Positions 50,495 through 61,382 of a stretch of DNA of 64,000 bases are shown piece after piece. The translations under genes and the position numbers were made by a program. How positions within the stretch are numbered: the stretch's first letter is position 1; each line of letters starts with the position of its first letter. Source of the DNA: Viscum album (lineage: Eukaryota; Streptophyta; Magnoliopsida; Santalales; Viscaceae); assembly GCA_963277665.1 (NCBI GenBank), contig OY728120.1, forward strand, positions 427,310,138 through 427,374,137, in the 5' to 3' direction. The notes below the pieces were generated by a model. It was given only the letters and a program-made list of their open reading frames with translations. It made no database searches and had not been told where the DNA came from.

Positions 50495-50503
50495 TATAAA
50501 AGG
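50495..50503 (+). promoter_or_regulatory. TATA box of the young 3' LTR
   Basis: TATAAAAGG with the same pyrimidine-rich context as at 43931. Transcription from here would read through the CACTA-1 right end. Confidence 0.6.
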
Positions 50504-50837
50504 CCGCCACCTATACCTCCTTACCCACACTCCCAAAGCCTTTGGATCGGACTAAACCTGCCCATTTTGGCTCTCCACATCCCTCTCTTAATCCTTGAAG
50601 CCTCACTTTGGGCAGAAGTCTTCCCACGGATGCCTTTGATCTCAAACCAAGGGGAGTTACCCGATTTTAAGGTAATGTCTTCTTTTGAGTCCTTTTGTTT
50701 TATTTTGCTTCTCCAACCCCCTAAACATTTTTTTATTCTTTTCTTTTGTAACAAATCCAGTATCATCAATATATTAGGATGTTTTTATAATAGGTATTAG
50801 ATCTACACTTACACACACCTACATCTAATGGTTAAAG

Positions 50838-51477
50838 AACATAATGTTTCTGTGGATGGCGAATTTCTGCCTCCCGAAACGATGATTGTTCAACATTCTT
50901 TTAACACCTTCAAAGGTGGTCATTAAGATGACACTATATTTATATATGATATATAATATGTTTATGTTTTCCTTAAGCTTATGTATTTTTCATTTTTGTC
51001 ATACCATTATGGTTTCCATTATGGGTAAACACAATATCTTCATTTAAGGAAGTGCGGACTACCGCCCCCTCAAAATGATGTGATTCGTTAATGCCATGTG
51101 TGGGACGTGTAAAGGATGGATTTAAAGTTATTATATATGATGTTATACTGGAATTATAATATACCTCTATATCATTATTATTTCTTTCCATTAAATTATG
51201 AGAAAGAAATGAAAGTAGCATTCATGCGTACATACGGCTTACCGTCCTCCTGAACGGTGCATTTCATTTCTTATCCCCAAATGTAATGTACTATTAAAAG
51301 TACATGTATATAATAGATATATATAATGAATGATACATCTAAATTATTAATAGAATTCTGGAATTAAAATATACATACCTCTCATTTAGTTTTAATTCCA
51401 TTAATATGACAATGAAATGAAAGTAGCGTTCATGCGTACGTACGGCTTACCATCTCCATGAACGGTGCATTTCATTT
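50838..51477 (+). other. Four hairpin units, 3' LTR copy
   Basis: Units at 50838-50890, 51028-51089, 51206-51270 and 51413-51477 match H1-H4 of the 5' LTR. Differences are few, for example CGTACGTACGG to CGTACATACGG in H3 and CCGT to CCAT in H4. The long arms are retained in all four. Confidence 0.75.
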
Positions 51478-52920
51478 ATTATCTCTAAATGATTATGTAA
51501 TATTATAAATACATGTATATGCAGGATATATATGATATATATTCTATCCAAATTAGGAATTTCATTCTAGATATAACGAACCTTTGACCACACGAACAAC
51601 ATGTAATTGTAAGAAGTCGACTTTCGACTTAAGAACCAAATATCGACAAAACAAACATTATTAACTTAAATGATTACATAATGTTTACAACATGGAAATA
51701 AGTGATATAAAAGGTATAATTAACTTGAAAAAGGTTCTTAAGAAAATAGAAATTAACTCAAGTTTATTATTCAGGACGTTAAAGAACGATCGAGTCAAGT
51801 CGGACCCGAGGTAAGGGACTTCGTCTCAATCTCCTTTCATTGAGGCATATTTCGTTTTATACAAAACTTTCTTTTATACGGTGTATAAAACCCTTTGAAT
51901 TTTACTTTTATAAAAAAGTAATCTTTTTCTACGAAGTGATTTACTAAATGACAAAAAGGAATGTTTTTTAACGTACTCGGTGACAACGACCTTTTCCGCC
52001 GCCGCGAGTATTATTTGGTCTTTTGCTTCGTCAACAAGCCATAATGTTTTTAAAATAAAATAAATACCATATACTCTTTTATGTATTTTGGTATTGAAAA
52101 TGGTTATGATAAAGGATTCTATTATGATATATTGTGATTGAAATGTGGAAATGTTATCATTCCATTATATTGGTTTTATGTTTTATGATTTTATATTGGT
52201 ACTTGGACATTTGACGGGTGGTTACGTGATAAACCATATGACGAGTGGTGCCGTGAATACCAGGATGGGTGGTTACGTTATAACCTCCAATGCATTGGGT
52301 ATGGAAGTTGGCCGTATGGCTATTCCATTAAGTATGTATGGAAATTGGTTGTACGGCTATTCCATTAAGTGATATGTGTGGAAGTCGACCGTATGGTTAT
52401 TCCACATAAGTATGTTTATGTCCCAAGTTACCTTTATATATATTATGTGTTCTTTATATGGGTTTTATGGTAATACTTTGGTTACAAAAAGGTAAGTAAT
52501 GATACTTTATTTAGTGAAGAGTTTTTACTACTTCTTGAAGGTGAAGGTATTACTTTGATAGAGTATACATGGTTTACTTGATGTTTGAAAAACTAACAGT
52601 TTTTATTCTTTGTGTATCCCTTACTGAGCTTTTTATGCTCACCCAAAGTTTTTTTGAAATGTTTTTCACGGGACTTAATGTGGAATAAGGACAAGGATGG
52701 GATCAATGGAATTTCATGCTATATAAAACATGGAACTAGACATGTTTCTTTTTAAGAGTTTTTTATTTTATGGAAACTTGGTAGAAGTGTCTACTTTGTA
52801 AATCTTTTGAGATGTAATAGTTATGTTCTCATTCTCTAAAACTCTAAACCTGAAAAGATCCTCAATGTGAATTATTAATTTAATTCAATATTAAGTAATG
52901 TTTAAGGATGGGGCCTTATA

Positions 52921-53606
52921 GGAACAACCAATTTTCCTGAAATCATAATTCAATAAACAAGGATATACATGAAATCCCCCCCATGCTCAATTGGGGTGGT
53001 AAGGGTGGGGATGGGTTTGGGGTGTGGTCGCTGGGTCAAGTCTTTGGGCCCGTGATTTACCTGTATTTTCCTTGTCACATTGTTTGATACTTTCGAAGTT
53101 GAACCCTATTTTTAAAAAATAATATACTTGAAAATTTCTACACATTTATATACATATATGAGATATTATTTAGTAAGAATATATAAAATATATCAGTAAA
53201 TCAACAATGAATAAATCCAAGATTTAGTGTCAGATATAAACAACAAATCATAAGTCGGTTATCAGTACAAACAATGAACCACAAATTATTCCCTAAACAA
53301 AATATCACAAACAAATCATAAACAATGGGTCATAAAAAATTGATTGATGGAGAAATAAAAAACAAAACCAAAAAATAAACGAAGAAAATAAGAAGTCCTA
53401 CCATGTTAGGTTGATGAAAATATGAGACCCTCTTTAGAAACACTATCTATAACATAACATAGGATGTGAGATGAGATGTTGGAGAAACTGGAGGCATTCA
53501 AGTGGTGTGATTTGACCTTTGATTCACCGGGGAGGAGCACCAACAGTGGGTGGACTTCATAGAAAGATTATATATCATGATGGGTATGCAAATGGTTTGG
53601 GTGTTT
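52921..53606. other. CACTA-1 interior, right side; no recognised gene
   Basis: After the target duplication the sequence continues CACTA-1. A GC-richer stretch at 52970-53060 (CCCCCCCCATG, GGGGTGGTAAGGGTGGGG) stands out, and 53440-53590 has a short purine-rich stretch. No frame of note and no family recognised. As the 5' side of the minus-strand TNP2 it could hold the promoter and untranslated leader. Confidence 0.4.
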
Positions 53607-55100
53607 ATAATAGATCAGGAAACTTTCATCAGCACTAAAAATTATTGATAAAACGAATCCTTTTCAGTTCTAAAGTTATAGCACAGATATATATTTATTT
53701 TATCAGTTCATTGTTTAGCAGTGACAAAGCCTATCTTTATCATTGATAAAAAAACACTCATAAAGATGATTTTATTAGCACATATTACTGAAGCACTATT
53801 AAAGGATTTAGAATTAAAATTACAAAAAATGAAAATATTTATATACACTTAATATATATATATAGAACTTATATTCCTTTTTTAAATATATTTATTATAA
53901 TTTTATAATTATTTATTTATAATTATTTATTTATAATTATATAAACATTTTTAAAAAATAATATTTCTACCATTATATATATTTATATAATTATGCACAT
54001 ATATATATATATATTTAATAAATATATTTAAATATAAACATAATAAATATATTCAATATTTAAGTAAATTTATTATAAATTTAATAATTTTTTAAACATA
54101 TATAATTATTTAAAAAATATTTATTTATTTATAGTTATAAATATATAAACGTATAAATATAGTAAATGTATATTTATAAATATTTTTATTTATAGATATT
54201 TTTTTATAAATATTTTTTTAACATTATTAATGAATATCTAATTTTAAGTGCACACATATTTGTTAAAAATGAGTGAAATTGTATTAATTAAAAATAAGTA
54301 CACACTAATAATATTGAAAAAATGGACAAGATTTGTGTGTGCTCATTGTAATATATAAAGATGCATTAATTACCTATATATGAAATCAATATAACACACA
54401 TTTGATCTATATTAAATTGAAAAATAAAATGACATTCAATTATATGTCAAGTACTATACAATTAGTAAACATTTTTTACTTCATATTAAATATTATTTAT
54501 AAACCATTATTCAATATATATATTACTAGTTAATTCAAAGAACATAAATAGTTTGTAATATTTGAATAATATTTATATACATTAATATATAAATCTATAT
54601 ATTTAATATAAAAAATTTATTAACATTAATTATCATAATTATTTAATTAATAAATTTTTCAATATTTAATAATGTATAACAAATCTATTCGTTTTTATCA
54701 ATAATTATTTAATTATCAAATTTTTTAATAAAAGAATTTTTTATTTTTTATTTATTTAAGTATTTTGTTTTGTTTATTTGAAAAATTATCGGTGCTAAAA
54801 ATGTACTAACAATAAAAATATTTATCAGTGCTAAAAATAATTTTTTGACAAAGGGTACCCTTTTTCAGTGTAAAAAATGCATTGATAAAGGATTTCCATT
54901 ATCAGTGCTAAAGATAAAGTACTGAAAAAGGATAACATTTATCAATGCTAAAAAGAAAGCACCGATAAATGTTTCCATTATCAAAACTAAAAAAAGTGCT
55001 GATTAAACGTTAAATTTATTAGTTCTTTCTTTAGCAATAATAAATATTCCATTTATCAGGGGGTTTTCCAAGAGCTGATAGATACCAGTGTTATTAAAGG
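53607..55100. repeat. CACTA-1 right subterminal repeats with AT-rich core
   Basis: Two clusters (53620-53830 and 54780-55100) carry the same motif as the left end (TTATCAGTGCTAAAAA, AAAGCACCGATAAA, TTATCGGTGCTAAAAA) in both orientations. Between them, 53830-54780 is almost pure A/T with short tandem TTTATAATTA and (AT)n runs. That core has no coding signal. Confidence 0.75.
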
Positions 55101-55117
55101 CATGTTTTGTATTAGTG
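55101..55117 (-). repeat. CACTA-1 right terminal inverted repeat
   Basis: The + strand reads CATGTTTTGTATTAGTG; its complement is CACTAATACAAAACATG, differing from the left end at one base. Followed by TTT. Confidence 0.85.
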
Positions 55118-55835
55118 TTTGGAATTAACTTGGCCTCACTTATTTATAATACTAGTTAAACATGAGTGAAAATTATTTAAGAATATGATGCTCCATGATT
55201 CTTATTTCATTATTACTAAAGTTTTTAATGGGAATATTTTGATTTCATGGGTAAAGAAATGTTTATAAACCTTTAAAGGAGAATAGTTTTTTTTTCATGT
55301 AATGTTTTCATGATTCCTTATATAACTTATGTTTCCTTCATGATTAAATATTTTAAAAATGGGTATTAATGTTTTTAATTTATTAATGGTTTAATTTATC
55401 ATCTGGATATTTTTTATTCAGGTCTTTAATGTTTTTCTCTTAAAATGGTAAACATTTTCATGGGTTTCATGATTTTCACTAGAAAAACTAGTTTACTGTA
55501 ACTTTATATCCCTTACTAATATTTTTTTCATTCTCATCCCTAGTTTTTAAATGTTTTTAACAATATATAAGGATGTGTAAGAACTATTAAAAGGTAAAAC
55601 TATTAACTTCTCACTCATATTAAAAGAAATAAAAGTGTTGTGAACAAACCAGGGATGTATAATTATATCCCAATTTTGTAGGTATAAATGTACATATTTT
55701 GGATGTATGTAATTTTTTATGTAATGTATTTCCATATTTTATAAATAACTAAACCAAAAATATCATGGGAATATAAAAATGTGAATCCCTTGTTATAAAT
55801 CTTGTAAATATGGATCGAACATATTATATTGTCGT
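55118..55835 (+). repeat. Old 3' LTR, piece 3 of 3 (terminal part)
   Basis: Collinear with the last 0.5 kb of the young LTR. At 55484-55580 it has AAAAACTAG, TATCCCTTACTAAT and AAATGTTTTTAACA, against AAAAACTAA, TATCCCTTACTGAG and AAATGTTTTTCACA at 46026-46107. Then GATGTATGTAATTTTTTATGT and TAAATAACTAAACC stand against GATGTAATAGTTATGT and TAAAACTCTAAACC near 46240-46290. The LTR end is placed near 55835 by counting. The three pieces sum to about 3.3 kb, against 4.06 kb in the young LTR. Confidence 0.6.
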
Positions 55836-57194
55836 ATATTAGAAATGTTGGATCTTTTATATTTGTTGATACTGACTAATTTTTCAATTTTGATACAGTA
55901 TCGACTCTTCCTTCTTAACATGGGTTTTTTTCTTTCTATGAATGAAATTTGTTGACTAATAATCTATTTGAACTACAAAAAATATGATATTCTCATCAAT
56001 TTTATTTATCTCCTCTCAATTTCTTCAATCTTGTTCGAATTTTTTTCCATTTTGAATACAATATTTTGAATTAGGAATTAAAAATTCAAAAGGTCTGAAA
56101 ATTTAAAAAATCCTACTACTCCACTTCACAAAAATTAATAACTATGTATAGACACAAAAAAAACATGCCTTCTTCATCCATTATCTTTCATAAATACCTA
56201 TCTTATATTCTTCTTTATGAATAATCTATGAAAACCATTTTATAAATCAAATCCATGATTGTATTAAATTTATGCACTTTTTATTCATGGATAAATCTAT
56301 TTATTTCATAGTTGAAATATTATTTTGGCAATGTGAAGTTCTTTAATAATATCTAGAATCAAAATATTTAATTATGATATTTATTTTGTTGAAGAATAGA
56401 TAACTGTGAATCATCAGATTCACGAGCACTCACACATGAATCATTCATATATGAATTATTCATACCTCATTCACTCATAAATAACCACTCTTACATAAAG
56501 ATAAATATTTAGGTTGGTAATTATACATCATCCAATACTCTTAAAAATTCTATATACCTTCTGTTGATCTATAAGGACCCTATGATGGTACCATACAATT
56601 TAAGGTTTAATTACTCTTCCATACTTTGGTTTACTCTTCCAAAAGACAAGTACCCTTCTATACCCACTTACTCTTGTGTATCCTATTACTCTTCTAAATT
56701 TACTTATAATCTTATGAACATTTCAAAATGTATCATCCGAAATTTTATTCTATTATAAGAGTTTATCATTTCTTTATACTAGCTCTCTGTTATTACAAGA
56801 TTATATCATAAAAACTATTTTATTCATTCAAATGAACTCAACTATATCCATTCCATTTAACTCCTATTTATATTAATACGATTTTGTTTTCATTTAAATA
56901 ACTCATGCATCACTTTCTTTATATTGATGAAACATAATTTCTTAACATGGAATGAGATTATTTCAAAATCACATGGAAGATCAATTCATTTTCGAATGAT
57001 GAATCACAAACTAGTCATCACAAGGAGGATGAAGATTTGGTATGGAATATTATTTATCAATGATGTCATGTTTTAATTAATGTGAAGTTCCTGTAAAACT
57101 AATTTTCCATATGAAATTTCATTAGGGAGGCCTCCTATTTATAAACATTCATGCTTCATTGATGATTTTTCAAATACCTTAGGGCGATCCTCAA
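55836..57194. other. AT-rich DNA between the old Ty3 element and CACTA-2; nothing recognised
   Basis: No frame longer than 64 codons and no family match. Local features are imperfect repeats of TGAATCATTCATA / TGAATTATTCATA at 56440-56465 and a run of TTACTCTTCC-type units at 56610-56700. Confidence 0.4.
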
Positions 57195-57400
57195 TATTAG
57201 AAAAATAATTTATAATGATGGGTTCATAAAATTGGTAATTAATAAATGATGTTATAAACCATTTACAAATCGGTTATATTATAATCATTTTAGAAAGATG
57301 GTTTTTGAAATTGGTTATAATATAATTTATGTACAAAATTACTATCAATATTGGATTTCAAAGTTGGTTATATGATAGATGATGTAGAAATCTAGAAAAA
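57195..57400. repeat. CACTA-2 left subterminal repeats
   Basis: Several copies near AAATTGGTTAT / AATCGGTTAT are visible (about 57230, 57270, 57320, 57370), with a TATAATGATGGG opening. In CACTA elements such clusters sit within a few hundred bases of the end. The exact end is unsure. Confidence 0.5.
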
Positions 57401-58849
57401 AAAGAATTGAAGAAACATTTAATTTTTCCCCCACTCTCTATGTGAACCCTAATTTCTCTCTTTGAAATATAAAATCCGTGACATCTCCTTCCCCCTCATT
57501 GTCCTCATCTCTATTGTTTCCTGATGTCATCACTGTCATCACCACCACCCTATCTCTTTATCGTCAATGTCATCACATTCTCCATCATTTTAATGCTTCA
57601 TATCCACCATTTTCATTGGTTGATTATTTTATTATTTCATTATTAGGGGAAATCTAATTATCTATCTAATTAAAATTTTTTGTAGTGGTTAATTAATATT
57701 TTATCGTTTCATTATTTTCCTTTAATTATTGAAAATTATAAATTGGACACATGTGATCTATATATTTACTTGGGAAAACAATTTATTATTATTTTATTTC
57801 ATTCTGTTTATTTTTGGAGGATGACATTTATATTATATTTGACAAATTTAGTTATAATTTCTCTCATTCATACATAAAATCATAATTTTGAAATTACTAT
57901 GAATTTTAAATTTTATACTAATGAGTTCTGAAAAATATTTTCCCCCAAACTAGAATGGTGCATGCACTATCATTTTTCAAATATAAATTATCAAACATAC
58001 ATTTTCATGTTATCCCCTATTCAGTAACATATTTTATATTCTATTTTAATTTATATTTATTTAATTCATTGTTATCATATGATCTATTTATTAAAGAGAT
58101 AAATATTTTTATCCTATATTCTTAACGTGATTTAAATTGAAGGAATTTGGATGTAAATAAGGATACTCTAAGAGTCACCAATGAAGTAGAACGTTCTCCA
58201 TATGTATTTTATTTATCTCATAAAAATAATAAAATTTAGAAATGTTTTACTATTTATATTAGGTTATTTATATATATATATATACTATGAATACAGTAGA
58301 TATATAATTTCTATACTAAATATTAATAACAATGAATAATTTTTTCTTTTTAGTGTCGAATCTTTTAAAATATTTGTTAAGGTTTTTACTTATATACCAT
58401 TATTTGTTTAATTTATTTGGAATAGATAATAATTAAATATTTATAGAGTGATACTTTATTTAATAAGTATGTAATTTTTTAACTTGTGAAAAAATTTCCA
58501 TGTATTTATTTGTATTATTATTTATGAGATCATTTTTTAAATTAAATATCATTATACAGTAACTTATATTCACTACATGAAATTTGAAATAGGTGATAGT
58601 GATTTATAGTTGGATTAACGAAAAGTGAAGAAAGGGATGAATATAAGGAATGATTTTTTGGTTTATTGGTATTTTACATAATTTTTTTCCATAAAATGAC
58701 CTTTTTTATGCATGAAATGTTTAAATATGAAAAATATGAAAAGTATAAAAATAAAAGATAAATTAATTTCTAAAGGTTTTAGTCCAAGTTACAAACCATA
58801 GGTTTGGCATGGTGAAATTTAGTAAATTTAAAATTTATTGATTAAGAAT
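57401..58849 (+). other. CACTA-2 5' region; no recognised coding
   Basis: A pyrimidine-rich stretch at 57420-57600 (CTCCTTCCCCCTCATTG, ATCACCACCACCCT) resembles a promoter/leader region. The remainder to 58849 is AT-rich, including a (TA)n run near 58270. A 5' exon could lie here but none is readable. Confidence 0.35.
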
Positions 58850-60384
58850 TTTTTTCATTAAGATAATAATGATCAAATTGAAGAAATGATTTATTATATT
58901 AAATTATATGAAATTTAGAAATCATTGATTATCGAGCACCTCTATGGTGATGATAAAAAACCATTTATTCTGTGTTATAAAAAATCTATGGTTTTATCAT
59001 TGTTTCTATATTAAATTAATATGAAGGAACACAATATATGGAGTTACAGGAATTTCACAGGGTTTCTTTGATTTTTGAATCAAATACTTCTCGATGATAA
59101 AAATCTTCTTGATTCATATTATAATATGAAAAAATATTAGACCTAATGTGTTTTGGGAACAAGAAGACACATGACTACATGAATGATATTGTGCTATATA
59201 TAATTGAATATAATCGTTTATCATAGTTTCCTAAATATGAGACTTCATGATATAAAGTAAAATAAAAATAACATGTTGATTTAATATTAACCAAGACTCA
59301 TACTAAATACATTTTGTATATTCCTATAATTTCACATTTAAAATATTTATATAAAAATTAAAATGATGAAGAATGGTTAAGAAGGCATGAAGATGTGTGA
59401 TTATTTGATGGAAAAGTATATCATCTCGTTTATTTTCTATATTTTAAGAGAAATGAGTAAATGTTTCCTACTATTAGAAATGAATATAAAAATATCAAAC
59501 AAGGAATATGCATAGGTATAATGAATCCATATTAAAACCTCACACGACAAAATAATTCATGGAATATTTTTTTGGTATTTTATAACTTATCTTATGAATT
59601 TTTTATGAAGTAGACATATATTGTGTTGATTTTAATGATTTATCGAGGAAAATAGCCTAATAATTATAATATTGTTTTCTGGTCACAATTAATTATTTAT
59701 TTGAAAAAAAATTAGGTGGAAGGTACCAGAATGGTTGATTTCTTATAAAAAAATATTTAAACATTCATGTAATGATTATGTTGACTATAAATCATTTTCC
59801 GACATATGGAATTTTTTGGATAATTTTTAAGGAGGGTAAATATTCTTTAATTATTGAATATGGGACATCATATTATCAACTACCACTTGAGATAAAAATA
59901 GTGTACATGGGTCATAAATGGTTTTTGCCTATGGTCTACTCTTTTTTAATATTAAAAAATGAATTCAATGCATTATAGAAATTTGATATCACTCAAAAAT
60001 CTTTGTCAACTGATTATTATTTGGAGAGGGTGAAAAAAATTTATTTAATGTTCATAAAGTAACAAAAATATAGCAATGAGAGAAATATATAGGGAAAATA
60101 ATTAATATTTTGAGCTTCTATATTGGAGATATCATGAGTTAAAAAAAATTTACATCATCTCTGTTGAGGTGAGTATCTGTTATAGTTATATTAGAGAATT
60201 TTTAGATATTAAAAGTAAGACTAATGATGGGTTGAATTCAATATTGGATTTACTATCAATGGGAATATGATTGGAATTATCTCCAACACCCAATGGAATA
60301 TGATCAAACATGCCTCTATATTTTCAAACATTATACTAGAGAGAGAAAAATATTTTTTTCTATTGTGTGTATGGAATCAAATGA
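58850..60384 (+). pseudogene. CACTA-2 TNP2-type transposase pseudogene, N-terminal part
   Basis: Across shifting frames the family order is visible: YEKILDLMCFGNKKTHDYMN then DIVLY at about 59128-59200 (the H-C-NDC-LY block), YIPIISHLKYLY near 59320-59355, FYNLSYEFFMK at about 59578-59610, VEGTRMVDF near 59718-59745, and the 59772-59978 frame (LTINHFPTYGIFWIIFKEGK, YQLPLEIKIVYMGHKWFLPM). These match the same blocks in CACTA-1 (ITDFPTYWNLSS, FLGHGNFLP). The match continues weakly to about 60380 (SIFSNI, FFLLCVW) and is then cut by GC-rich DNA. Non-functional. Confidence 0.75.
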
Positions 60385-61382
60385 CCGGAGGGTTATCCTA
60401 TAGGGTTCTCTCCTCATTGCCACCTCCTTCCCTAGGGTTTTTGCGGCGTCCTTCCATCTGCTCATCGAGTCCTGGCGGTTCCTCAGTTCCGGTGGCTTCG
60501 AGGTTCCCATCATCTCTCCCGCTCACCATTGCTTTCTCTGCTCGCCTGATTCATTTAGCTGGATATGGTTTTCGATGGCGGTGTGGTTCCAATCCAAGAC
60601 CGAATCCAGATCCATTCACCTGAGGTCTTGTCCTTGCATCCGGTGTGGGCGGTTGGTGTTTTTCAGAGGCTCTCGAGGTCGAAAAGGCCAGCGGCGATGG
60701 GATCTAGGTAGTGGGTTTCCTCTAGCATGCAGCGGTTTCCTGCTCCCTTGTGTTTCGTGAAACATGATTACTTGACGCTGATGATACTGTGCTAATGAAT
60801 CTCAATGCTGGTGTTTAATCGCCATAGGGTTTGAAGGTTTGAGTATTGAATTTTGAAAGTGTGATTTTTGAATTTGTTCTTGGATCTTTCCTCCTGGTGA
60901 TTTTTGGCACAGGATGGAAATACTTCCCAGTGGTTGGCCTCACTGGCTCTCTGCTCCGGTGGTGACGCTTGATGGCGTTGCTGGTCGGCCATACGGGTGT
61001 AAGACCAGGTTTTCACCGGCATACTCTTTGGAGCGTTCTCGGTCCTTCTCAGTAGCGCGTCGACGTCTTGCGTGATCAGGCTCCGGCGACAAAGACGGTG
61101 GTTAGTTCCGCCGGTGTCCTGCTGTTAATGGTGGAACGTGGAGGAGTCTGGTTCATGATGTGGTTCGATGGTTGATGCAGACAGGTGAGAAGGCAGGTGT
61201 GTGGTACGAGGGTTGGTGTGCAGCTCGAGGAGTCTCATGATTTTTATTTTGGATTTTGAAATTTGAATTTTGATGTTGATCTGGATGGTTTGAAGCGGTG
61301 AATTGGCGATGGTGAAGTCCTGTATTGGGTACCGGAAACCCTTTATCCGGCCTTTGAAAATGAAAAAAAAATTCCGGATAAA
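60385..61382. other. GC-rich ~1-kb segment interrupting CACTA-2 transposase, origin unknown
   Basis: Composition changes sharply from below 30% GC to roughly half. The left part (60400-60760) reads like the leader of a plant gene (CCCTAGGGTTTTTGCGG, pyrimidine-rich tracts). Possible exon-intron traces exist (TTTTTGGCACAG before GATGG at about 60914), and the right end has an A-rich GAAAATGAAAAAAAAA at 61357-61372. The frames 60267-60623, 60575-60760 and 61022-60792 match no family I recognise. The 8-mer TATTGTGT occurs at 60361-60368 and 61386-61393, possibly a target duplication. Options: captured host gene fragment, retroposed transcript, or LINE/SINE piece. Confidence 0.5.

Larger units (their letters stand above)
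42300..52920 (+). mobile_element. Young Tekay/Del-like Ty3 element, end-complete but internally deleted
   Basis: Flanked by GGAAC at 42295-42299 and 52921-52925, a perfect 5-bp target duplication. LTRs are 42300-46356 (4057 bp) and 48866-52920 (4055 bp). The internal region is only 2509 bp. PBS and PPT are both present and correctly placed. LTRs begin TGTAACATCC and end CCTTATA, so the ends are TG...TA rather than TG...CA. LTRs differ by a few percent by eye (about 8 differences in the first 105 bases, fewer elsewhere), making it much younger than the same-family copy at 1-55835. It is inserted in CACTA-1. Confidence 0.93.
48866..52920 (+). repeat. 3' LTR of the young Ty3 element
   Basis: 4055 bp, collinear with the 5' LTR over its whole length, followed by GGAAC. 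TATA box at 50495. Differences from the 5' LTR are mostly substitutions. The frames 50453-50800, 50769-50521, 51221-50979 and 52145-52372 lie in LTR sequence and are not supported as genes. Confidence 0.92.
24494..55117 (-). mobile_element. CACTA-1: CACTA (En/Spm) DNA transposon with two nested retrotransposons
   Basis: The left end reads CACTAATACTAAACATG (24494-24510). The right end, read on the minus strand from 55117, is CACTAATACAAAACATG: 16 of 17 identical. Flanking TTT at 24491-24493 and 55118-55120 gives the 3-bp duplication usual for CACTA elements. Both ends carry many TTATCAGTGCT-type subterminal repeats, and a TNP2 pseudogene lies inside on the minus strand. Removing the copia (about 12.1 kb) and Ty3 (10.6 kb) insertions leaves about 8 kb, normal for the superfamily. 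No second gene was recognised. Confidence 0.85.
1..55835 (+). mobile_element. Old Tekay/Del-like Ty3 retrotransposon, split by nested insertions
   Basis: This is a heavily decayed Ty3-type element whose parts align in order with the young element at 42300-52920: LTR end, primer site, gag, protease, RT, RNase H, integrase, chromodomain-like tail, 3' LTR. The internal region (about 16-4672) is about 4.66 kb, against 2.5 kb in the young copy, so this old copy still holds the gag-to-RT part that the young one lost. The 3' LTR is interrupted twice, at 6418/6419 and at 24493/24494, and resumes at 55118. Every ORF is broken. The lineage call rests on the LTR plan, the C-terminal tail and the tRNA-Met type primer site. 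The 5' LTR lies mostly outside the window. Confidence 0.75.

Noticed and set aside
53990..54020. (AT)n stretches here, near 36640 and near 58270 as functional elements
   Set aside because: Simple microsatellites in AT-rich DNA with no other signal.
53607..55117. A separate 1.5-kb non-autonomous CACTA element
   Set aside because: Its left edge shows no CACTA terminus, while its right end matches the terminus at 24494. It is better explained as the right subterminal region of CACTA-1.
60267..60623. 118-codon frame as a host gene exon
   Set aside because: Its first third overlaps decayed CACTA-2 transposase and the rest is low-complexity, Pro/Ser-rich translation of GC-rich DNA with no domain. 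A captured gene fragment remains possible but a gene call is not supported.
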